Positions 15,156 through 21,805 of a DNA stretch of 61,782 nucleotides are shown piece by piece (within the stretch, counting starts at the first letter, position 1; every line of letters starts with the position of its first letter). Location: IMG/VR virus record IMGVR_UViG_3300023174_000175, positions 1-61,782 of that record, one strand, 5' to 3'. Source of the DNA: a virus. The notes below the pieces were generated by a model. That model ran no database searches. It was not told the origin of the DNA and was given only the letters and a program-made list of their open reading frames with translations. The translations under genes were made by a program, and so were the position numbers.

Positions 15156-15362
15156 ATGGAAAAGTTCAATGTCAAAATCGGTGACAAGATTCAATACCGA
15201 AACAACTCAGGTCAACTTTTATCAATTGAAGTTACCAGTATCGAAATCGAAAACAGTCAAGGTGTATTCCTTGGCGAAACATTACCCGAACACCACAATG
15301 GAAAAGTCGAACTCGTTTGGGGTTGGGCTGACCAAATTGTAAAAGTTCTAGAGGAGGACTAA
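15156..15362 (+). CDS. Small beta-rich hypothetical protein
   Basis: 68 residues from ATG 15156, chosen for the AGGAAGGA ribosome site just upstream. It reads like a small beta barrel (KIGDKIQYRNNSGQLLSIEV). Its stop shares a base with the next start (TAATG). Confidence 0.75.
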   Translation: MEKFNVKIGDKIQYRNNSGQLLSIEVTSIEIENSQGVFLGETLPEHHNGKVELVWGWADQIVKVLEED

Positions 15363-15550
15363 TGAATTCTGATGAATGGAAAGGTTCGGGTGTGTTGTCT
15401 TACGATGTAGCAATTAAAGTTTCGTGCCCAAATGAAAAATGTGATTTTGATGAAGTCACGGATGTTCGTGTGGATGATTGGAAAAACTATTGGTTTGATT
15501 GTCCCAAGTGTGATTTTGATGACCAACTCAAAAGCGACACGCCGTTTTAG
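15362..15550 (+). CDS. Zinc-ribbon hypothetical protein
   Basis: 62 residues with SCPNEKCDF and DCPKCDF, a four-Cys zinc ribbon, in an acidic context. GAGGAGG lies 6 bases before the ATG. Probably a small regulatory or anti-host protein; unassigned. Confidence 0.8.
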   Translation: MNSDEWKGSGVLSYDVAIKVSCPNEKCDFDEVTDVRVDDWKNYWFDCPKCDFDDQLKSDTPF

Positions 15551-15610
15551 GTTGTTGCTTAAAACTAACGCCAATACTAAATTGGTACTAAACCCCTACG
15601 AGAGGAAACT

Positions 15611-16027
15611 ATGAAGAAACCCCTAATAGCCGTAATCGGCTCTGCACTGCTGGTGCTGTCACTAACCGCTTGCGGTGGTGGGTCAACATCAGCCACGGAT
15701 ACAACAAGCACCACAGACACTACTGCTGTTGAAACTCCAATTGATGTCCCAGTTGATAGTGGATACACAAACGCTGAAGACGAATTTTTGTTTGATGTAC
15801 ATAATGTTGATAACCCAGTTATTGAAAAAAACACAGATAAACAAATTTTGGAAACTGGTCACATTGTTTGCGACACATTAGATTCTGGTGAAACCGTTAC
15901 CACAATTTCTAATTACTTAACCTCAACAGGTGACTATGAAGGTGATACCGCAATTGAATTTGTGGCATCAATGGTTGTTGGTGCAGTAATCAATCTTTGC
16001 CCCGAATACAAATACCAGTTGCCGTAA
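15611..16027 (+). CDS. Secreted lipoprotein
   Basis: 138 residues. Signal peptide with Lys-Lys, a hydrophobic core (LIAVIGSALLVLSL) and lipobox LTAC-G at residues 18-22, so the mature protein would be lipid-anchored on the outer face of the membrane. A Ser/Thr-rich linker follows, then a globular C-terminal region like small host DUF732-type exported proteins (residues 55-138 with two Cys). Phage lipoproteins made early often block superinfection by related phages; that role is inferred. It may also have been acquired from a host. Confidence 0.88.
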   Translation: MKKPLIAVIGSALLVLSLTACGGGSTSATDTTSTTDTTAVETPIDVPVDSGYTNAEDEFLFDVHNVDNPVIEKNTDKQILETGHIVCDTLDSGETVTTISNYLTSTGDYEGDTAIEFVASMVVGAVINLCPEYKYQLP

Positions 16028-16194
16028 TGGTGACAAATCAATTTGGTACAGAGTGTCCACACTTTGTAATCAAAACCGCAGATGCTGTGACGCTGGCAAA
16101 TGTCACTGGTTCAGTATTTTGCGAATTATGTAAAAACCCCAAAACTCCACAAACTTTGTGGGAAAGGAAATTTGGTCAAAATGGCGAAAAGTAA
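16027..16194 (+). CDS. Small Cys/His-containing hypothetical protein
   Basis: 55 residues; its ATG overlaps the lipoprotein stop (TAATG). CPHF and CELC may form a metal site. The C-terminus is basic and overlaps the start of the next gene by 14 bases. Confidence 0.65.
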   Translation: MVTNQFGTECPHFVIKTADAVTLANVTGSVFCELCKNPKTPQTLWERKFGQNGEK

Positions 16195-16408
16195 AAATCT
16201 AACTGGAATGAAGTGGCTACGCACCGAAATGGAACGCAACGGCTACAAGTCGTTAGAAGCAGTGGCAACTGAAATGAGCATCAATCGTGGAAACCTTTAT
16301 CGGTATTTCACTTTTGAGAATCGTCCCAGTGTTGACATGCTTCCAGTAATGGCAACTGCTCTAGACACCACAATTGACGATGTGTTGATTGCTTTAGAAG
16401 TGGTTTAG
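16181..16408 (+). CDS. Cro/C1-type helix-turn-helix regulator
   Basis: 75 residues from the MAKSKNLTGMKWL Met. The core (SLEAVATEMSINRGNLYRYFTFENRPSVDMLPVMATALDTTIDDVL) is a standard five-helix lambda-repressor-type domain without an oligomerisation domain. It likely binds nearby inverted repeats at 16425-16453 and may control the early region. With no integrase found, it need not be a lysogeny repressor. Confidence 0.88.
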   Translation: MAKSKNLTGMKWLRTEMERNGYKSLEAVATEMSINRGNLYRYFTFENRPSVDMLPVMATALDTTIDDVLIALEVV

Positions 16409-16530
16409 CCCCATAAATTTGTAGTCTTAGGTTTTGATGTTGTTGTCCTAAGATTTTGGAGGTGGGTTGCTCCGCCACTGCAAACACGGAGCCTTTAAAC
16501 TTTTAATAAGAATCTACAAAAGGAACTCAA
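16409..16530 (+). promoter_or_regulatory. Intergenic region with two inverted repeats
   Basis: TCTTAGG at 16425-16431 pairs with CCTAAGA at 16447-16453, and GCTCCG at 16469-16474 pairs with CGGAGC at 16487-16492. Placement right after the helix-turn-helix gene and before the next gene suits operator or attenuator function. The stems are short and neither has a clear T-run. Confidence 0.45.
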
Positions 16531-16893
16531 ATGGCTGAAATTGTTGTATTTGCTAAAGAAGATGTTGGTCGCCTAATTGACGCATCGCAAGAATGGCGAA
16601 TCATTAGCGGTGCAATTCGATTAGCGGTAACTGCTGGTTATCAAATTACCCCATCAGATGCAATTGCTGTTGAAGCGTTTGAAAATGAATTCCCCAAATA
16701 CACTGATGCGTTTGGAATAGTCCGAGAAACGGCTCAGACGCTTTTTGACGAGAATGGATTGGCTGACCGTGCAATTACTTGGCTCAATAAAGAAAAGGCT
16801 CCAGAAGGCTGTGCTTTTCATTTTCATGAAGGTGCTTTTTACTTGTCTGAGTTGGAGGAAAAGAATTCTGGGGAGGAATCTAATGGCGAGTGA
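16531..16893 (+). CDS. Hypothetical protein
   Basis: 120 residues, mostly helical and acidic (MAEIVVFAKEDVGRLIDASQEWRI), ending in a Glu-rich tail. AAAGGAACTCAA precedes ATG. No family recognised. Its 3' end overlaps the next gene by 11 bases. Confidence 0.8.
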   Translation: MAEIVVFAKEDVGRLIDASQEWRIISGAIRLAVTAGYQITPSDAIAVEAFENEFPKYTDAFGIVRETAQTLFDENGLADRAITWLNKEKAPEGCAFHFHEGAFYLSELEEKNSGEESNGE

Positions 16894-17044
16894 AGAAGAA
16901 TTAAACAAAATTTTTGGTGAAGCACATAACTCTTTAGTGCAAGGTGCGATTGCGATGCACGAATTGTTTTTGTCTTTTATGAAGGCTGGGTTTACTGAGG
17001 CTCAGGCGTTAACTCTTGTTGTTGAAGCGATGAAAAAAGATTAA
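16883..17044 (+). CDS. Small helical hypothetical protein
   Basis: 53 residues from an ATG preceded by GGGGAGGAATCTA. Three amphipathic helices (EEELNKIFGEAHNSL, AMHELFLSFMKAGF, EAQALTLVVEAMKK), similar in look to small proteins found throughout actinophage early regions. Function unknown. Confidence 0.75.
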   Translation: MASEEELNKIFGEAHNSLVQGAIAMHELFLSFMKAGFTEAQALTLVVEAMKKD

Positions 17045-17046
17045 TT

Positions 17047-17121
17047 ATGGGTTGGGCTTTTATCGGGGTCATGGTTTGGCTTTTAGGAATTGTGTTGTGG
17101 GTCAACCGTGGAAATCGGTAA
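17047..17121 (+). CDS. Single-pass membrane microprotein
   Basis: 24 residues, nearly all one hydrophobic segment (WAFIGVMVWLLGIVLWV) ending in Arg-Gly-Asn-Arg. It starts two bases after the previous stop and overlaps the next gene. It could be a membrane regulator. The short length keeps confidence low. Confidence 0.5.
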   Translation: MGWAFIGVMVWLLGIVLWVNRGNR

Positions 17122-17254
17122 CGAGGTTTCTGTCAGATGTTCGTGGTGTAATAAATCAACTGATGAACCTAAAGTTTTTTTGGGTTGGAACATTTTGTGC
17201 CCAAAGTGCTTAAAGTACGCTTTTTCTGAATGGTTTGAAAATGGTAAAAAGTAA
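17108..17254 (+). CDS. Zinc-ribbon microprotein, GTG start
   Basis: 48 residues with CSWC and CPKC 17 residues apart, followed by an aromatic helix (LKYAFSEWFENGKK). It starts at GTG overlapping the preceding gene. Its final codons (GGT AAA AAG TAA) form part of the next promoter element. Confidence 0.65.
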   Translation: MEIGNEVSVRCSWCNKSTDEPKVFLGWNILCPKCLKYAFSEWFENGKK

Positions 17255-17303
17255 ACTCAAAGTGTGTTACAATTAAAGTGTAGGGACGAGGAAGGACGAA
17301 AAA
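17241..17303 (+). promoter_or_regulatory. Phage early promoter element (plus strand)
   Basis: TAAAAA, 17 bases, TACAAT, with TGTGT before -10, AAAGTGT repeated on both sides, then AGGAAGGAC before ATG 17304. It is the only plus-strand copy of the full element. Confidence 0.7.
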
Positions 17304-17390
17304 ATGGAAAGCAAAATTCTAATCATGGTTTGCCCCGACTGTAGAGGCATCATGGTTCCAGAAATTCACCCATGTAAGGAAGGACAATAA
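17304..17390 (+). CDS. Cysteine-rich microprotein
   Basis: 28 residues with VCPDCRG and HPC, possibly metal-binding. It has the best promoter plus ribosome site in the block, and its coding end also carries GGAAGGAC for the next gene at 17393, so it may serve as a leader peptide. Confidence 0.6.
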   Translation: MESKILIMVCPDCRGIMVPEIHPCKEGQ

Positions 17391-17392
17391 AC

Positions 17393-17599
17393 ATGACAAA
17401 ATACATCGTTGATGTAAATGTAGATGGAAAAGAAGTCAGGGTCTATGACCAAACCGCGAGCGATGTTGCAGTGTGGATTCTTCAAGAAAAACCATTCACA
17501 AAAATTGTAAAGCAAAGTCGTTATTACGCAGTAAAAAGCAGTGAACATCGTGATGGCGAAGAAGCCAAATGGATTGTGTTCGCAGAAGGGGGTTCATAA
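17393..17599 (+). CDS. Small hypothetical protein
   Basis: 68 residues: KYIVDVNVDGKEVRVYDQTASDVAVWILQEKPFTKIVKQSRYYAV suggests an alpha/beta fold. Strong AAGGAAGGAC ribosome site. Unassigned. Confidence 0.75.
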   Translation: MTKYIVDVNVDGKEVRVYDQTASDVAVWILQEKPFTKIVKQSRYYAVKSSEHRDGEEAKWIVFAEGGS

Positions 17600-17856
17600 T
17601 GGGAACTGTAACTAAGAAGCAAGCAGAAAAAGCATTTGCACAAATCAAAAACAAATACAAAGGCTATTGGGGCGAAGGTCTAGACGAGCCGAAACTTGTC
17701 AAAGATTTCAACTGGTCAGGAACCAATGCACCATACGCAATTATTTGGGAATCAGGTCCATACGAATGGGCAATTGAATCATCATTCACTGTTCAAGTGG
17801 AAGGTGTTTTTGCGGAACCTTACACGGGTTGGGCACTAGGAATCTTTAAGGACTAA
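17599..17856 (+). CDS. Hypothetical protein
   Basis: 85 residues; starts on the last base of the previous stop (TAATG). It contains KKQAEKAFAQIKNKYKGYW and an aromatic second half (YAIIWESGPYEWAIESSF) resembling small conserved phage proteins of unknown role. Confidence 0.78.
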   Translation: MGTVTKKQAEKAFAQIKNKYKGYWGEGLDEPKLVKDFNWSGTNAPYAIIWESGPYEWAIESSFTVQVEGVFAEPYTGWALGIFKD

Positions 17857-17858
17857 TC

Positions 17859-18080
17859 ATGAACTGTCAGATTTGTGAACCACTATTAGGTCGCGTTGTT
17901 CCCATGGAACGAATTGAAAAAAAGAGGCGACATGTTACGGGTACTCGGAAACGGGAATCAGGTGGCTGGACTTATGTTCGAAAAGTTCTTGACACTAGCG
18001 TTTCTTGGTATTGCCCAAACAGTTTCACTCATACAATCGTGGAAGAGGAAAATGATGAAACGGATAAAAGCGACACCTGA
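17859..18080 (+). CDS. Cysteine-containing basic hypothetical protein
   Basis: 73 residues starting MNCQICEPLLGR, with a basic centre (ERIEKKRRHVTGTRKR) and an acidic end. Cys at 3, 6 and 51 could bind metal. It overlaps the next gene by 29 bases in another frame. Confidence 0.6.
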   Translation: MNCQICEPLLGRVVPMERIEKKRRHVTGTRKRESGGWTYVRKVLDTSVSWYCPNSFTHTIVEEENDETDKSDT

Positions 18081-18189
18081 GCAACTCAAGGCTCGGTTAG
18101 AACTTCGGCGTTCATCAGCGTCAGGTGCCCACACATCAAAAAAGGTTTACAAGCGGAAACCCAAACATGCTTGCAATCCTGACGATTAG
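18052..18189 (+). CDS. Small basic protein
   Basis: 45 residues from an ATG preceded by GGAAGAGGAAA. Highly basic (MMKRIKATPEQLKARLELRRSS, KKVYKRKPKHAC), probably nucleic-acid-binding. It is the last rightward gene before the bidirectional terminator. Confidence 0.65.
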   Translation: MMKRIKATPEQLKARLELRRSSASGAHTSKKVYKRKPKHACNPDD

Positions 18190-18208
18190 TCCTTAGAATC
18201 AGACATAG

Positions 18209-18253
18209 AAAAACCCCTGAAGGTTAATGGGAAGTCACCTTTAGGGGTTTTTT
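18209..18253. terminator. Bidirectional Rho-independent terminator
   Basis: AAAAACCCCTGAAGGT pairs with ACCTTTAGGGGTTTTT across an 11-base loop, with T-runs on both strands. It ends rightward early transcription and the leftward lysis operon where they converge. Confidence 0.9.
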
Positions 18254-18257
18254 GCTG

Positions 18258-18677
18258 TTATTTACCCTTGTAACGGAAAATCCATTTAGGGTTAACGCCT
18301 TTACCAACTTGCCAAAATGGTGTTGGTTGTGCTTCAAAATGTAGATGCGAGCCCGAATGAGCGTTGCCTTCAACTCCGACATCTGCAATGTGCTGACCCA
18401 TCTTTACGAAATCGCCAGCCTTCACATAAACCTTTTTTACATGTGCGTAGGTGCAGTAATAAGTTTTGAAACGAAATTTGTGCTTGATTGTTGGTGAAAA
18501 TTTTCCTAGGGCTGAACCTTGGGCACCAACTGATGTAACAACACCGTCAGCCACTGCATAGACGGGTGTTCCTAGTGGGGCACCAAAATCTACGCCTTGA
18601 TGCCATCCACTCATCCATTGATTCCCACGAACTCCGTATTCACATGTCACATGAGGATTTTTTACTGGGTATGCCAT
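18258..18677 (-). CDS. Endolysin, LytM/M23 peptidase
   Basis: 139 residues, a bare M23 domain. Zinc ligands are visible in WHQGVDFGAPLGTPVYA (HxxxD) and in SGSHLHFE (HxH). The enzyme cuts peptide cross-links of peptidoglycan. There is no separate cell-wall binding domain or signal peptide, so it needs the adjacent holin for access. It overlaps the holin stop by one base and ends at the terminator. Confidence 0.93.
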   Translation of the reverse strand: MAYPVKNPHVTCEYGVRGNQWMSGWHQGVDFGAPLGTPVYAVADGVVTSVGAQGSALGKFSPTIKHKFRFKTYYCTYAHVKKVYVKAGDFVKMGQHIADVGVEGNAHSGSHLHFEAQPTPFWQVGKGVNPKWIFRYKGK

Positions 18678-18913
18678 TATTCTGAACTTCCTTTACCGTA
18701 TCGGGAATCCTGTGGATTCAAATAATTAATAGCAACTGTTAAAATTGCAATTACTAAGGCTGATAAGGCTGGTGACAAATTAAAAGAACCCAGATTATCT
18801 AATAACCATACGGCACTAGCACCAAAACCAATTTTGAGGGCTGTCCCAACTGGACTGGTTGCAACCATGTTTAAAAACTTTTGCCAATACTTTTTCATGA
18901 TTCGATGGTACAT
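18677..18913 (-). CDS. Holin
   Basis: 78 residues from ATG 18913; ATG 18898 is an alternative and neither has a strong ribosome site. The sequence SPVGTALKIGFGASAVWLLDNLGSFNLSPALSALVIAILTVAINYLNPQDSRYG matches the usual actinophage two-segment holin with a NYLNPQDSRYG-type tail. It forms membrane lesions that release the endolysin encoded next. Confidence 0.85.
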   Translation of the reverse strand: MYHRIMKKYWQKFLNMVATSPVGTALKIGFGASAVWLLDNLGSFNLSPALSALVIAILTVAINYLNPQDSRYGKGSSE

Positions 18914-18935
18914 CTGGGTTTTGACGATTTGGGTT

Positions 18936-19052
18936 TTAGGCACGGGATTTGCGTAAACTTGCAAGATTGAATTGAATTCCTTGACAGCAATCTGCGTATG
19001 ATTCATGGTCTTGTGTTGGGCATCCTTCCCTACAATTTGGGTTTTTATCCAT
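18936..19052 (-). CDS. Cysteine-rich small conserved phage protein
   Basis: 38 residues from ATG 19052, overlapping the fibre gene's stop by one base. It has CREGCPTQDHESYADCC, a signature I recall from many actinophage genomes (GCxTQDHASWADC) near lysis or tail genes. Function unknown; Cys, His and Asp residues may bind metal. Confidence 0.75.
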   Translation of the reverse strand: MDKNPNCREGCPTQDHESYADCCQGIQFNLASLRKSRA

Positions 19053-19723
19053 TATGCTCCCCACGCGCCAGCAACAACAGGATACGAGTTGCCAATTGGC
19101 GTAACACGCAACCAAGACCCTGCGTTTGCAGTTGGCTGAGTAGATGTTGGCGCGGCAGATTGCGCAAAGGTTGGAGTGAGCGTGCCGCCTGTTGTGGCGT
19201 TGCTTTGGAAGATGCCTTTGTATCGAACAAGACCTGTAGCAGATGTTGTGCCTGCACCGCCAACAATCATCTGCAATGTTGTTGTGTAAGTTGAGCCTGT
19301 TAAAGTTGCGGCTGTTCCGTTGTTGTTAGTAAAGAATGAATCCCAATAAAGGTTCTGTTGGGTGTTGCTGAAAGTTAAACCAATAATCCAAGAGCCTGCG
19401 GCAGTAGACGCTTGTTTTGTGATTGAAGAAAAACCTTCAAACAAATAAGTTGTGTTTGGCAGTAGAGATAATTTTGCTGTCGCGCTAGGAAACACAGGGT
19501 ACAAAGTTGTGCCTGTTGTGCTTACTGTTTGAGTAGACAATACTTGTGTAGCGCCAATGCCATTAGATAGATAAGCAGTGTTGTTCCACAACGCGCCAGT
19601 ACCAATTTTTATTGCGTTTGTGTCAGACTCGTAACCTAATTCACCGTCGGCTAATGTTGGGTTGGTGGAAGTCCACAAACTTGCAATACTTCTGCGTAAT
19701 TGAATAAGTGTTTCTCTAGCCAT
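19052..19723 (-). CDS. Tail fibre / receptor-binding protein
   Basis: 223 residues. The N-terminus IQLRRSIASLWTSTNPTLADGELGYESDTNAIKIGTGALWNN is the common attachment module of phage fibres. The remainder is Thr/Ser/Gly-rich beta structure ending in YPVVAGAWGA, probably the receptor-contacting tip. Composition is richer in Thr and Ala codons than the head genes. It lies with two further fibre genes between terminase and lysis rather than after the tail genes. Confidence 0.82.
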   Translation of the reverse strand: MARETLIQLRRSIASLWTSTNPTLADGELGYESDTNAIKIGTGALWNNTAYLSNGIGATQVLSTQTVSTTGTTLYPVFPSATAKLSLLPNTTYLFEGFSSITKQASTAAGSWIIGLTFSNTQQNLYWDSFFTNNNGTAATLTGSTYTTTLQMIVGGAGTTSATGLVRYKGIFQSNATTGGTLTPTFAQSAAPTSTQPTANAGSWLRVTPIGNSYPVVAGAWGA

Positions 19724-19737
19724 TTAATTTACCCCCA

Positions 19738-20487
19738 TTAGACGAATGACAATCTTGCCCAATAAATAGCGGATGCCGCCGTACCCATAGTAAGTGTTCC
19801 AGCAATACCACCGTTAATGTCTGTCTGTGTTGTTAATGTTGTACCAAGTTTTGGGTTCAAAAAACTAATTGCCGCCACTTGAGATGGAACATAGCCAAGG
19901 AATGACGGCAAAGTTGTCACAGTACCATTTGAATACCAGAAAAATAAAACAGCATAAGTTGTACCAGCATTTAATGTGACACTGGTATCTAGCGTTGCCG
20001 TTACCGCGCCAGTAGCCGCACCGTGAGTAATGCTTTGCGGTGTAAAAGAAATGATGTTGTAAGTAGTATTTCCGTCATACGTTGCAAGAGCGAAACGCCC
20101 AAATTCTGTTGTTGAACCTGTTGATACTTTTGCTGTTGTGCAATAAGCGGTAACTGTATTTACGGTCGTGGTAACTGTTGGTGTAAAACTTGTTGAACGA
20201 ATAACACCGTTAGTATGTGCGCCAACACCTTGAGCATAGAGCCTTGGATAGATGTCTACACCGACAGTTGGCTGAAAATCATTTTTATTGTTATCGGCAA
20301 TACCTAAAGCGGCAAGGTTTGTCCTAGCCCCTGATGCATTGTTAGAACCTGTACCACCATTAGCAACCGCAAGTTGCCCTGTAACAATTTGTGACGCATC
20401 ACCATAAGCCGTACCGCCAGCAGGGCCTGAAGCACCTTGAACAATTGAAACCCAATTTGTTCCATCAAAATACTTTAATGATGTCAT
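19738..20487 (-). CDS. Tail fibre protein
   Basis: 249 residues. The N-terminus FDGTNWVSIVQGASGPAG and the segment GQLAVANGGTGSNNASGARTNLAALG are typical fibre repeats. The C-terminal 130 residues form a beta-rich domain (STTEFGRFALATYDGNT, LNAGTTYAVLFFWYSN) suggestive of a carbohydrate-binding or jelly-roll tip. It overlaps the upstream fibre gene by 4 bases. Confidence 0.82.
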   Translation of the reverse strand: MTSLKYFDGTNWVSIVQGASGPAGGTAYGDASQIVTGQLAVANGGTGSNNASGARTNLAALGIADNNKNDFQPTVGVDIYPRLYAQGVGAHTNGVIRSTSFTPTVTTTVNTVTAYCTTAKVSTGSTTEFGRFALATYDGNTTYNIISFTPQSITHGAATGAVTATLDTSVTLNAGTTYAVLFFWYSNGTVTTLPSFLGYVPSQVAAISFLNPKLGTTLTTQTDINGGIAGTLTMGTAASAIYWARLSFV

Positions 20488-21350
20488 GCTGACCCTCCAT
20501 TGATAGCCGTGATAGTTGGTGATGTATTTGTATCAGCCCACAATACACCCGTGTTAGATGGGGAGGATGCTCCAATTGCTACACCTGTTGGGATAGTAAA
20601 ATTAAAAATTCTTGCACTTTCAGTACCAGCAGGAACAACATTTGCGGAATTGTAACCATCAACAGTTGTAGTGGTGCCAGCCGTTGCAGTGGCCGCTATT
20701 CCAGTATCACCTTTATCGCCTTTAACGCCGTACACTTGAAACGACCAAGAATTAGAGGTAAATCCTCCAGATTCAGATACTGCTGTAATGTTTACACTAA
20801 TTCCGCTTGTTGAAACTAGACTGCCTACAGTTCCGTAAAAGTATTTACCGTCTAATGCAATTCCGATAATGTTTACTCCAACAAAGTAAGCACCTTGGCT
20901 TGAATTGCCGTCTTTATCAAATGTAGTAAAAATTACACTAGCCCCAACACTTACGGTTCGGTTAGTGTTGCTGGTGAGGTCATAACCTCGCCCTCTAAGC
21001 CCTGTGTTGCCACGAGGGATTGTGAAATCTAATTGGGCCGCGGATGATGTGCCAGAATTTACGACAGTTGCGTTAGTTCCAGCAGAACCAGTAGTTGTTG
21101 AGTTAACTGCAATAGTGGCCGCAGTGCCAGTGTCACCGCGAGGAATGCCAAACGCTAATTGGGCATTGTTAATGGTGCCATTGTTAACAACTGTCGGGGA
21201 AGCACCTGCCGATAATGAAGAAGCAGAAACTGAAATTATTGACCCTGCAACGCCTTGAGGGCCTTGGGCACCAACACTAGACATGTCAACGGTGTAAGTG
21301 TTTTCTGCAACTTCAACAATTACAGGTGCAAGGGTTACATTAATTGTCAT
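20484..21350 (-). CDS. Tail fibre with collagen-like and repeated IPRGDTG segments
   Basis: 288 residues. Short collagen-like stretches (GAQGPQGVAG, GVKGDKGDTG) alternate with repeats of the form ...NNGTINNAQLAFGIPRGDTG and ...NSGTSSAAQLDFTIPRGNTG, each about 40 residues. These build a trimeric shaft. The central part (YFVGVNIIGIALDGKYFYGTVG) resembles a globular collar. It overlaps both neighbouring fibre genes by 4 bases. Confidence 0.82.
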   Translation of the reverse strand: MTINVTLAPVIVEVAENTYTVDMSSVGAQGPQGVAGSIISVSASSLSAGASPTVVNNGTINNAQLAFGIPRGDTGTAATIAVNSTTTGSAGTNATVVNSGTSSAAQLDFTIPRGNTGLRGRGYDLTSNTNRTVSVGASVIFTTFDKDGNSSQGAYFVGVNIIGIALDGKYFYGTVGSLVSTSGISVNITAVSESGGFTSNSWSFQVYGVKGDKGDTGIAATATAGTTTTVDGYNSANVVPAGTESARIFNFTIPTGVAIGASSPSNTGVLWADTNTSPTITAINGGSA

Positions 21351-21679
21351 CGGGTTGGCTCCGCCGTAACAGTAATTTTGCCTTCAATTAGTCGTGTTTT
21401 TTCACCTGAAGCATTATAAATTTTGAATGAATAAACATAAACACCTGCTGATAGTGCATTGGTTTGGGTATTTGTAAATGTCCAAGAAAAAGTGCCGTTA
21501 CCTAAAACAATACCCCCACCTGTGGCTTGCGTTAAACTGACAATTGGTGAAGCGTCATTAAATGATTTACGGATTTGTAATTTTGCTGTGTAAGTGCGTA
21601 AATCGTAGCCTGAGATTGTGAAAGACAAAGTTTGGTCAGTGTCTTTTGGGATTGTAAAATCTAATGTTCCAGCAAGCAT
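21347..21679 (-). CDS. Baseplate/fibre-associated beta protein (BppU-like N-terminus)
   Basis: 110 residues of all-beta sequence: GTLDFTIPKDTDQTLSFTISGYDLRTYTAKLQIRKSF, then FSWTFTNTQTNALSAGVYVYSFKIYNASG. It resembles the N-terminal immunoglobulin-like domain of baseplate upper proteins and fibre adaptors. Overlap with the next fibre gene indicates joint translation. Confidence 0.7.
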   Translation of the reverse strand: MLAGTLDFTIPKDTDQTLSFTISGYDLRTYTAKLQIRKSFNDASPIVSLTQATGGGIVLGNGTFSWTFTNTQTNALSAGVYVYSFKIYNASGEKTRLIEGKITVTAEPTR

Positions 21680-21751
21680 TTAATCATCAGCCTCCAAAGA
21701 TTTTTGTGTTGTTAAACCTAATTCTTCAAGGATTTCACCAAGATTACCCAT
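21680..21751 (-). CDS. Microprotein preceding the fibre operon
   Basis: 23 residues (starts MGNLGEILEELGLTTQ) with TTAGGAGTTAATCAC before ATG and a stop that abuts the next start. It may be a leader that couples translation of the fibre genes. Confidence 0.45.
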   Translation of the reverse strand: MGNLGEILEELGLTTQKSLEADD

Positions 21752-21805
21752 GTGATTAACTCCTAAGTTTGGTGCGATTTACTTTACCAAAAAAAAATAA
21801 CGGTA

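Noticed and set aside
14115-18189. Integrase and attachment site in the plus-strand block
   Set aside because: No tyrosine or serine recombinase motifs were found in any frame, so the Cro-like protein is not taken as proof of a temperate phage.
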